DNA of 7,019 nucleotides from Candidatus Iainarchaeum sp. (lineage in GTDB: Archaea; Iainarchaeota; Iainarchaeia; JAADDC01), in contig WAPE01000016.1 in NCBI GenBank assembly GCA_015520865.1, positions 1 to 7,019 of the forward strand. The letters are read 5' to 3'. The notes under the pieces were generated by a model. It worked only from the letters and a program-made list of their open reading frames with translations, made no database searches and was not told the DNA's origin. The position numbers and the translations under genes are program-made. Positions 1 through 5,734 of this stretch are shown here, in pieces; the first letter of the stretch is position 1, and every line of letters starts with the position of its first letter.

Positions 1-1392
1 CTTCACGCGGTCAAGACGAGCGTTAATAGCGTAGGTAAGGATCTTTTTCCTTTTTTCTAGCTCCTTTGCTATCCTAGATTTCGATACGTGAAGGTACTCG
101 CTCATCCGATCAATGAGGGTGGACGGTATGTCGGTACGCTTAATCTTATCGGTGGATGGGTCCCAGCGAAAGATTACAGCGGTGTTCACGGAACCTTCGA
201 GGGGTGCAAGCTCAACGACCTCGGTCACCCTTCGGATGGTGCCCTTCCCTGGCATCCTGAGCCTGTGTTGAACTACAACGAGGTTCAGAACAGGGAGCAT
301 CTCTTCAGGGACGTTCATAGGGGGTGAAGATAGCCTTCGAAGGGTATCTCTAGCTGAATTAGCGTGAAGGGTGCCCATTCCGCTGTGACCAACATTCATG
401 GCGGCCAATAGTGTTTCCGCTTCGGGACCCCTCACCTCACCCACAACGATACGGTCAGGTCTCATACGAAGGGCTCCTATGAGGAGATCTCGAAGCTCTA
501 CGTCGTCGTATTCTTTCGTTAGGGCTACCCAATTGGGATGAAGGAGATTTAGCTCGCGGGTGTCCTCAATGGTTATTATACGTTCATTAAAGGGGACTAG
601 ATCAAGAAGGGCGTTTAGTGTTGTTGTCTTACCTCCACCTGTGTTTCCTGCGACGATGAGGTTATGGGGAACGACCCCCATACCCTCCAAAAGTAACCAG
701 AGGTATGCGGCAACGTCGACGCTCATCGTTCCGTTTCGTATGATGTCTAACAGGGTCAGGCGCATTCGCCTGAACTTCCTTATGCTAATGGACGTTCCCC
801 TTTCGCTAACGGGCTCCAAGGCGATATTAACCCTGCTACCGTTGGGTAGATGGCCATCTACAATATGAGAAGCCGGTCTTCCGAAGTAGTGAAGGAGCTT
901 TCTCGTAATTCTACGCAGGTCGAAATCAAGCTTTGCTTCTAGGTATCCCTCCGAGCTGTGATAAACGAACGAGGGATTCTTCGTGCCATTAATTAGTATC
1001 TCTTCGATGTCGGGGTCGTAAAGGGGGAATTCGATGTCCCCCAAGCCGTAGGCATCAAAAACTGCCTTTAGAGCTATGTAAGGGTTTTCTACACCTACAA
1101 CCTTCAGATCCTCAAAGAAAGACTCTGCTACGGAGATGAGCTCTTCTGAAGTAAAGAACCGTCGTGGTGGAACCTTTCGGAGGTCATCCCTTACGAGGGT
1201 GACAAAATCGTCTCGATACTCTCCTAGAAAGGATAGATCAACCTGATTGAGGGATTTCTCACCGGAGAGGACCGACCTTAGAAGTTGCAACAGCTTTTTC
1301 TCCCTTTCTGAGAGTTCTGGAACCCTTATCACGTAGCGGCCGTAGGGCTTTCCCTCGAGGACCGCAACGTAGTTCCTCGGATCGATCGTCAC
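1..1392 (-). CDS. Archaeal type II/IV secretion (pilus assembly) ATPase, GspE/TadA/KlbA-like, 3' end missing
   Basis: A cytoplasmic hexameric ATPase that would power assembly of an archaeal type IV pilus-like or secretion machine. Translation of the minus strand is open for 464 codons from GTG at 1392 to the window edge, so the C-terminus is missing. Residues 1-130 are a poorly conserved N-terminal region. A PilT/VirB11-type N-domain follows, with the typical LPNGSRVN stretch. The Walker A loop GNTGGGKT is at residues 249-256, an IEDTREL acidic box follows it, the Walker B-like RIVVGEVRG has E319, and the His box GTLHAN has H343. The later PPMNVP and RRVTEV segments resemble the methanogen/KlbA branch more than archaellum FlaI, from memory. 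No intein interrupts the visible part, although inteins are known in KlbA of Methanocaldococcus. The GTG start is chosen because an in-frame stop lies seven codons upstream and a TATA-like box sits 25 bp away. A membrane partner (TadC/GspF-like) is expected beyond the left edge. Confidence 0.93.
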   Translation of the reverse strand, partial: MTIDPRNYVAVLEGKPYGRYVIRVPELSEREKKLLQLLRSVLSGEKSLNQVDLSFLGEYRDDFVTLVRDDLRKVPPRRFFTSEELISVAESFFEDLKVVGVENPYIALKAVFDAYGLGDIEFPLYDPDIEEILINGTKNPSFVYHSSEGYLEAKLDFDLRRITRKLLHYFGRPASHIVDGHLPNGSRVNIALEPVSERGTSISIRKFRRMRLTLLDIIRNGTMSVDVAAYLWLLLEGMGVVPHNLIVAGNTGGGKTTTLNALLDLVPFNERIITIEDTRELNLLHPNWVALTKEYDDVELRDLLIGALRMRPDRIVVGEVRGPEAETLLAAMNVGHSGMGTLHANSARDTLRRLSSPPMNVPEEMLPVLNLVVVQHRLRMPGKGTIRRVTEVVELAPLEGSVNTAVIFRWDPSTDKIKRTDIPSTLIDRMSEYLHVSKSRIAKELEKRKKILTYAINARLDRVK

Positions 1393-1394
1393 GC

Positions 1395-1401
1395 TATAAA
1401 A
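1395..1401 (+). promoter_or_regulatory. TATA box for cca (leaderless promoter)
   Basis: TATAAAA is centred about 26 bp upstream of the cca ATG, the spacing expected when an archaeal transcript begins at or next to the start codon. There is no properly spaced Shine-Dalgarno sequence: the AGGAGAGG at 1401-1408 is 15 nt from the ATG and would lie upstream of the predicted transcript. A clear purine-rich BRE is not obvious, so the call rests on sequence and spacing. Confidence 0.6.
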
Positions 1402-1413
1402 GGAGAGGAATCA

Positions 1414-1419
1414 TTTAAA
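1414..1419 (-). promoter_or_regulatory. TATA-like box for the secretion ATPase gene
   Basis: TTTAAA, which reads the same on both strands, is centred about 25 bp upstream of the GTG at 1392. No Shine-Dalgarno sequence precedes that GTG, so leaderless transcription is likely. The box lies between the cca TATA box and the cca start codon, so the two divergent promoters are interlocked. Confidence 0.45.
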
Positions 1420-1423
1420 CGGG

Positions 1424-2785
1424 ATGGAGGAGCTGCTCAAGGAGGTCCTGAAAAGGATAAAACCAACCCCGGAGGAAGAAGAAAAGCTAAAAGAAGTCAT
1501 GAAAAAGGTTGAAGGGATTCTGTTGGATCTGAAAAACGACTTTTCCTTTGAGGAAATTGTTTTCGCAGGTAGTTCGGCGAGGAATACAAACCTCAGGGGC
1601 TCTTCCGATATAGACGTTTTCCTTCTCTATCCAAAGGGTGCAGACCGGGGGGTTATGGAGGAAGAAGTAAAGGAGATGGCCAGAAAGCTAGGGGGAGAAC
1701 TTCTCTATGCTCAGCACCCCTACCTAAAGGTAAAGATCGATGGAATCGATGTCGAGATCGTCCCAGCGTATAAGATCAATCCAGGGGAAAGGCCCCTCTC
1801 TGCGACCGACAGAACCCCTCTCCACAATAAATATGTAAAAAGACATCTAAAGGAGTGGCAGAAAGATGAAGTTAGGCTATTGAAGGCATTTATGAAGGGT
1901 ATCGGAGTGTATGGAGCTGAAATAAAGGTTGAAGGGTTTTCGGGCTACCTTTGCGAACTCCTTATTCTCTACTACGGGGATTTCCTCTCTACACTAAAAG
2001 CGGCGAGCCAATGGCGATGGGGAGAGTACATAGACATCGAAGGACACGGGAAGATCAAGGAAAAACGGCCCCTTATCGTAGTGGACCCTGTAGATCCCTA
2101 CAGGAACGTTGCCCATACCGTTTCGAAGAGTTCCATGGCAACCTTCATCGTCGCGGCTCGAGAGTTCTTGAAGAACCCGTCCATAAAGTTTTTCTTCCCG
2201 AAAAAGCCAAAGCTCCAGCCTTCGGTCGTGAAGGAAATCTTGGATCAAAGGCGTAGTCGCCTCGTCGGCGTTTTTATGGAGTATCCAAGAGGAGCAGCCC
2301 CGGATAACGTTTGGGGGCAGTTAAAGAAGTTGGGCAGGCGCTTGGAGAGAAAGCTCCTGCAGAAGGATAACTTTATCGTTCAAAGGGGCGTTTGGACGGA
2401 CGAAAGAACCTTAGTAGCCGTTCTTATCGAGGTTGGAGGCAGGTATACAGCAAGGATACACGTTAGAGAGGGACCACCCGTAACCAACAGAGAGAACGCG
2501 GAAAGGTTCCTGGAAAAACATAGAAACGATCCTTACGGCCCGTTCATAAAAGATGGGCGGTTATATGCCTTCTACTTTGTAGAAGAAAAGAGCCTCTTGG
2601 TCGAGGTTATGGAAGCGATGGAGGAAATAGTAAAGGAGGGGGGTATCGGCGGGGAGCTCGGAAACGTCATAAAGGAGGGCTATGAAGTCGTCGAAGGGAG
2701 AGAAGTGCTGAAGTACATGAAGAACGGGGGATTTGCAACGTTCCTATCAGACTTCCTTATGAGGAAGTTCCCCTGGGAGTACTAG
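1424..2785 (+). CDS. cca: CCA-adding enzyme (archaeal class I tRNA nucleotidyltransferase)
   Basis: Adds or repairs the 3'-terminal CCA of tRNAs using CTP and ATP without a nucleic-acid template; cytoplasmic. The 453-aa length is near the family's usual size (about 440-450). The class I nucleotidyltransferase signature is at residues 49-69: G49-S50, then ARNTNLRGSSDIDVF with metal ligands D62 and D64. The third carboxylate is in VEIVPAY, apparently E111, where the Archaeoglobus enzyme as I recall it has Asp (D110). Other hallmarks are DRTPLHNKY (129-137), FSGYLCELLI (172-181) and VDPVDPYRNVA (220-230), all matching the Archaeoglobus fulgidus enzyme from memory. The C-terminal half is the usual body and tail domain. 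The ATG is supported by a TATA box 26 bp upstream. The 3' end overlaps a convergent gene by 39 bp. Identification is secure. Confidence 0.97.
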   Translation: MEELLKEVLKRIKPTPEEEEKLKEVMKKVEGILLDLKNDFSFEEIVFAGSSARNTNLRGSSDIDVFLLYPKGADRGVMEEEVKEMARKLGGELLYAQHPYLKVKIDGIDVEIVPAYKINPGERPLSATDRTPLHNKYVKRHLKEWQKDEVRLLKAFMKGIGVYGAEIKVEGFSGYLCELLILYYGDFLSTLKAASQWRWGEYIDIEGHGKIKEKRPLIVVDPVDPYRNVAHTVSKSSMATFIVAAREFLKNPSIKFFFPKKPKLQPSVVKEILDQRRSRLVGVFMEYPRGAAPDNVWGQLKKLGRRLERKLLQKDNFIVQRGVWTDERTLVAVLIEVGGRYTARIHVREGPPVTNRENAERFLEKHRNDPYGPFIKDGRLYAFYFVEEKSLLVEVMEAMEEIVKEGGIGGELGNVIKEGYEVVEGREVLKYMKNGGFATFLSDFLMRKFPWEY

Positions 2786-3481
2786 ACCTTTTTCAACGAG
2801 GATGCTGCGAACGTTGCCCTTTCTCTTCATCTCTTCAAAGAGCTCTTCGTCCAAGAAGTGTACCCAGTGGTAAGGGACGTGATAAGCAGGAACGCGCCGC
2901 TTCTCTATGAGGGGATAGAAGTATCTGGCTGCAAAGGTACGCCCGACCGTGACATGGGGAACGAAAACCTTTTTCCTTCGAAGGGAGGCGAGGAGGGATA
3001 CCAGAACATCTTCAACGAGGTCCCCAGGAAAGGAAAGAACGAGGTGAGGATGGTTTAATGTAGAGGGTGGGTCGTGTACGGCAAGGATCTCTGGATTCAG
3101 CCCCTTTCTCCTTAGAGCAAGCCAAAGGGTTCCTAAAAGGTCGGGTTCGACGGGAGACACCCTGCGGGGGCTGAAGGTGGGTATGAGGAGAGGGTTTGAG
3201 GAGGTCACGTTCCCGGTGGGATAAATGGTTACCGACTCAGAGGGGAGAAGGGAAAGAAGGATTGACGGCCTTCCAATAGCCTCTAGAAAGCTCCTCTCGT
3301 ATCGGTTTGCATTGTAGCTAAATGAATCCGGGGTTGGGACGAAGTAAGCACTGGTTCGATGGGCAGAGTAAACGAACACCCTTCCCAAACCCCTAATGAG
3401 CTCTTCCTCGAAAGATTCAAGAAAATCCAGGATTTTGTTGGCGAATCTGTCTCCTGTCTTGAAGAAAACTCCTGCTATCAA
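2747..3481 (-). CDS. Conserved-looking hypothetical protein, His-rich, third gene of the minus-strand operon
   Basis: I do not recognise this 244-aa protein. It appears soluble, with no signal peptide or membrane segment. It carries many histidines in potentially functional settings: H41 (AHRTS), H136 (AVHDPPS), H144 and H146 (NHPHLVLSF), H176 (VPHVTVGR) and H201/H205/H208. The PHVTVGR segment resembles one of the two HxTx motifs of 2H phosphoesterases (LigT/ThpR), a family often encoded beside cca in archaea. A partner motif at the usual spacing of about 80 residues is not evident, so I do not assign that family. The TTG start overlaps the TGA of the upstream radical SAM gene (TTGA) and is preceded by GGAGGTGAT at ideal spacing, which argues that the gene is real and translationally coupled. 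Its 3' end overlaps cca tail to tail. Confidence 0.8.
   Translation of the reverse strand: MIAGVFFKTGDRFANKILDFLESFEEELIRGLGRVFVYSAHRTSAYFVPTPDSFSYNANRYERSFLEAIGRPSILLSLLPSESVTIYPTGNVTSSNPLLIPTFSPRRVSPVEPDLLGTLWLALRRKGLNPEILAVHDPPSTLNHPHLVLSFPGDLVEDVLVSLLASLRRKKVFVPHVTVGRTFAARYFYPLIEKRRVPAYHVPYHWVHFLDEELFEEMKRKGNVRSILVEKGLVLPGELPHKEV
2789..2793 (+). terminator. Possible oligo-T terminator after cca
   Basis: A run of five T residues begins four bases after the cca stop codon. Archaeal RNA polymerase can terminate at short T tracts without a hairpin. The run is short and lies inside the coding sequence of the convergent gene, so this is a weak call. Confidence 0.25.
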
Positions 3482-4926
3482 TTCATCACCTCCAGGGCCA
3501 CCTCAAAGCCCTCCTTTATCCCCCTTGGATGGACGTAGGTCCTTATTTTCTCCATCCAAGGCGTTTCTCTCGATCCGTAAAGATAGTCATCGATGTTTAT
3601 GCCCATCTCGCTGGCTGCCCTTTTCCAGTAATGGTAGTTGAAGTTCTTGTAAGCTCTAAGAAGGAGCTCCGATATCCTACGGTCGCCAATGGATAATAAG
3701 GCTTGAAGGGCGGCCCGCTTTGGGTTCATGACATCCAAATGGGTTTCCTTTTTGATTAGCTTTAACCACCGGGCGGTCTCCTCGATCCTCTCCATAGGAA
3801 GGTACTGGAAGGGCGTGTAAGGTTTTGGAACGAAGACCGACACCGTCCCCGTAACCATGATGTACCTTCTCGCCTCTTTCACAAGGTCTATCAACGCTTT
3901 GACCTCCTCTTCCGTCGTTCCGGGGTATCCTACCATGAAGTACAGCTTTAGCTTCCTTATGCCGTAGCTCCTTGCCCTCTTTGCTGCATCTACAACGCTT
4001 TCGTTATCGATGAGTTTGGCAATGAAGAGCTTTCGCTTCCAGTAGGCCGTTTCAGGGGCCACAGTAAGAGTTTTTACTCCCGCTTTTCCTAAAATGGAGA
4101 GGAACTCGTCTGTAAGTTTATCTAGACGCGTAGATGGAAGGGAAAACGGGATCCTGAAGTAGGCAAGATCGTCGAGGATCCTATCGATATGTGGATGGGC
4201 TAGAACGTCAGAACCCATGAAAACGACTCTCTCTGCCCCGCGAGAAAAGTGCTCCTCCATTATTTCTACGATCTGGCTGAGTTTTCTATTCCTTTGGGGC
4301 TGGGTCCAGCCGATGAGGCAAAACCTACAAGCAAAACGACAACCTCGATTTACCTCTAAAAATAACGGAAAACGTCCGTAGGCTGTGGAATCGGAGAGAA
4401 TGTGGTGGTAAGACCGCGAAAAGTCGTGGTAGGAAAAAGAAGTGGGCTCGTCGTTCCAGGGAGAGTAAAACCCTTTCATCTTCCAGTCCTCGGGAGGTAG
4501 ATGAACGAAGTCCGGGAGTTTTGGAACGGTATCTTCCCCGTCTCCGATGAAGTAACCGTCGGCAAAGGCAGAAGAGGGATATGGGTTCCATACACCGGGA
4601 CCTCCAAGAATGATGCGCGTTTCGCGACTCTCTCGTCGAAGCGGAACACCGTACCTTGATAGATAGGAAAGTAGCTTCGGTAGCTGGGGCTCGAAGTGAA
4701 CGGAAACAACTATAACATCGTAGGCCTTAAGGGGGAGGTTTTCCTCGATGGAAAAAGGACTCTCTAGGGTAAAACGGTGTGCAACAACGTCTGGGTTTTC
4801 GTTGAGGAGCTCGTAGACGATGAGGTGACCAAGGGAAGATATGGCCTCTTTGTAGGTACCAGGATAGAGGAGGGCTACCTTCAATCTACCTTCTGAAGCT
4901 TTCTTCTCCGTGGCACCTATCTCCAT
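3478..4926 (-). CDS. Radical SAM protein with N-terminal cobalamin-binding-like domain, TIGR03960-like
   Basis: A predicted [4Fe-4S]/S-adenosylmethionine radical enzyme of unknown substrate, cytoplasmic, 482 aa. Residues about 14-135 form a Rossmann-like B12-binding-type domain: KVALLYPG at 16-23, an ILGGPG turn at about 106-110 and GDGED at 128-132. No DxHxxG cobalamin ligand motif is visible; the equivalent stretch is TYKEAISSLG, so B12 may not bind base-off. The radical SAM cluster is CRFACRFC with C196, C200 and C203, followed by VAPET (289-293), FMVGYPG (330-336) and FVPKPYTPFQ (365-374). The C-terminal GDRR and PWMEKI segments resemble the uncharacterised bacterial family TIGR03960, from memory, here without any DUF2344 extension. 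ATG 4926 is preferred because GAGGT lies 7 nt upstream; ATG at 4932 would be only 1 nt away. It overlaps the genes on both sides. Confidence 0.9.
   Translation of the reverse strand: MEIGATEKKASEGRLKVALLYPGTYKEAISSLGHLIVYELLNENPDVVAHRFTLESPFSIEENLPLKAYDVIVVSVHFEPQLPKLLSYLSRYGVPLRRESRETRIILGGPGVWNPYPSSAFADGYFIGDGEDTVPKLPDFVHLPPEDWKMKGFYSPWNDEPTSFSYHDFSRSYHHILSDSTAYGRFPLFLEVNRGCRFACRFCLIGWTQPQRNRKLSQIVEIMEEHFSRGAERVVFMGSDVLAHPHIDRILDDLAYFRIPFSLPSTRLDKLTDEFLSILGKAGVKTLTVAPETAYWKRKLFIAKLIDNESVVDAAKRARSYGIRKLKLYFMVGYPGTTEEEVKALIDLVKEARRYIMVTGTVSVFVPKPYTPFQYLPMERIEETARWLKLIKKETHLDVMNPKRAALQALLSIGDRRISELLLRAYKNFNYHYWKRAASEMGINIDDYLYGSRETPWMEKIRTYVHPRGIKEGFEVALEVMN
3485..3493 (-). promoter_or_regulatory. 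Strong ribosome binding site that fixes a TTG start
   Basis: The minus strand reads GGAGGTGAT, near-perfect complementarity to the 16S rRNA 3' end, with 7 nt between GGAGG and the TTG at 3481. It lies in the last codons of the radical SAM gene. No ATG or GTG is available nearby in the downstream frame, so this site decides the TTG start and implies coupled translation inside the operon. Confidence 0.8.
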
Positions 4927-5672
4927 TGGCATAACCTCTTGAGGGAAAGTTCTAGAAGCTTTCTTCTAACCCTCTCAAGGGCCTCCTCTAGATTCTTTGT
5001 ACCGGCGAGGAAGGGCACCTTGTCAGACTCCCGAACTATCCTCAGGTAGTTTGGACCCATCCTAAAGGCTACCCAAACATCTGTATCGGAGAGCAGAGAC
5101 AGAACAGCCCTGAACTTCTTGGGATTTCCGTGGTGTGGCTCGTGTTCCTCCTCTTCTTCGACTTCCGTCGTATTCTTACGCTTTTCTACGAGCTCACAAC
5201 CATCGAAGGAACAGCGAAAGATAAGGAACTCTGGTGAGTCGCCAAAATGGCCGTCGTAAAGCTCGTTTCCGTCTACACCGACCGCCACGATCAACGGCCT
5301 GAAACCTATGCCTAGCCACTTCCTCAAATGCCTTTCTTCCGCCAAAAACAGCTTTATCGGTTCGACTTCGATGGCAACAGCCGGGTCTGAAGGTGAGTAA
5401 AATTGCTTATACACCTTCAAGGCCTCAGAAGGATCCCTAGCAAAGGGAATAAGATCTTTCCAGAGGTTTTCGACCATTTCCTCTATCGTGGCAAAGCGGT
5501 GGATCGACTTCACCCGTGAAAGGAGGATCTCGCGGGATCCTTCCAAAACAAAGAGTACGTAGTCTCCTGGTTTTAACGAGTCGTAGGACGCGTCCCAACG
5601 GCGTCCTTCGTAGCGCTTCTCTCCCCTAACAAGGGCATCAAAGACCCTAGGGTCCTTTATCGTAAGGATCAT
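4917..5672 (-). CDS. ASCH domain fused to a dinitrogenase Fe-Mo cofactor (NifX/NifB-type) domain
   Basis: A 251-aa two-domain protein, first gene of the operon. Residues 1-105 are an ASCH domain (PUA-like fold; family members bind RNA or act on modified nucleosides). It shows the signature GEKRYEGR, G17-x-K19-x-x-E22-x-R24, followed by LKPGDYVLF at 33-41. Residues about 126-240 match the PF02579 family (NifX, NifB C-terminus, MTH1175): IVAVGVDG at 128-135, DGHFGDSPEFLIF at 140-152, an acidic and His-rich loop (E172-E176, H177, H180, H181), then a DVWVAFRMGP turn at 198-207. In known members this domain carries metal-cluster or cofactor precursors; here the ligand is unknown. The ATG at 5672 has no Shine-Dalgarno but has a TATA-like box 26 bp upstream. 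The stop lies inside the next gene (10-bp overlap with the 4926 start). I do not recall this fusion being described. Confidence 0.88.
   Translation of the reverse strand: MILTIKDPRVFDALVRGEKRYEGRRWDASYDSLKPGDYVLFVLEGSREILLSRVKSIHRFATIEEMVENLWKDLIPFARDPSEALKVYKQFYSPSDPAVAIEVEPIKLFLAEERHLRKWLGIGFRPLIVAVGVDGNELYDGHFGDSPEFLIFRCSFDGCELVEKRKNTTEVEEEEEHEPHHGNPKKFRAVLSLLSDTDVWVAFRMGPNYLRIVRESDKVPFLAGTKNLEEALERVRRKLLELSLKRLCQWR
4934..4939 (-). promoter_or_regulatory. Ribosome binding site for the radical SAM gene
   Basis: The minus strand reads AGAGGT. It is 7 nt from the ATG at 4926 but only 1 nt from the ATG at 4932, so it favours the inner start. It sits inside the 3' end of the upstream ASCH-NifX fusion gene, consistent with one transcript. 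Confidence 0.5.
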
Positions 5673-5684
5673 AAGAAGATTGTG

Positions 5685-5710
5685 GAGAAGAGGTAATTAA
5701 ACGGCTTCTC
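5685..5710. repeat. Inverted repeat GAGAAG-N14-CTTCTC around the intergenic TATA element
   Basis: Two exact 6-bp arms (5685-5690 and 5705-5710) are separated by 14 bp. The dyad centre, 5697.5, coincides with the centre of the TATA-like element. The layout would suit a dimeric regulator covering the promoter of the divergent pair, but six-base arms are short and chance is possible. Confidence 0.3.
5694..5701 (-). promoter_or_regulatory. TATA-like box for the ASCH-NifX/radical SAM operon, possibly shared with the divergent gene
   Basis: The minus strand reads TTTAATTA, centred about 26 bp from the ATG at 5672, fitting a leaderless operon transcript. The element is nearly symmetric. Read on the plus strand (TAATTAAA), it would place a start site near 5723, giving the ThyX-like gene a leader of about 11 nt. 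An alternative plus-strand box is TTAAA at 5711-5715, which is slightly too close to the ATG at 5735. Confidence 0.45.
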
Positions 5711-5734
5711 TTAAAGGGGATTAGAGTTTCGAAG

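Noticed and set aside
88..868. Plus-strand open frames at 88-327 and 560-868
   Set aside because: They are antisense to the secretion ATPase, whose motifs (Walker A, Walker B, His box) are all on the minus strand in one continuous frame.
1951..2256. Open frames on both strands inside cca
   Set aside because: cca is conserved throughout this stretch; these are out-of-frame shadows with no recognisable protein features.
2633..2645. Shine-Dalgarno-like AAAGGAGGGGGG inside cca
   Set aside because: It encodes the KEGG stretch of the CCA enzyme, and no credible start or reading frame follows it.
4895..4967. 13-bp direct repeat GAAGCTTTCTTCT at 4895-4907 and 4955-4967, 60 bp apart
   Set aside because: A single exact 13-mer pair is not surprising in 7 kb. 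The copies encode ordinary residues in two genes and in different frames.
5673..5734. Possible small RNA or tRNA in the divergent intergenic region
   Set aside because: Only 62 bp, AT-rich, no cloverleaf or stable stem beyond the 6-bp dyad; promoter function explains it.
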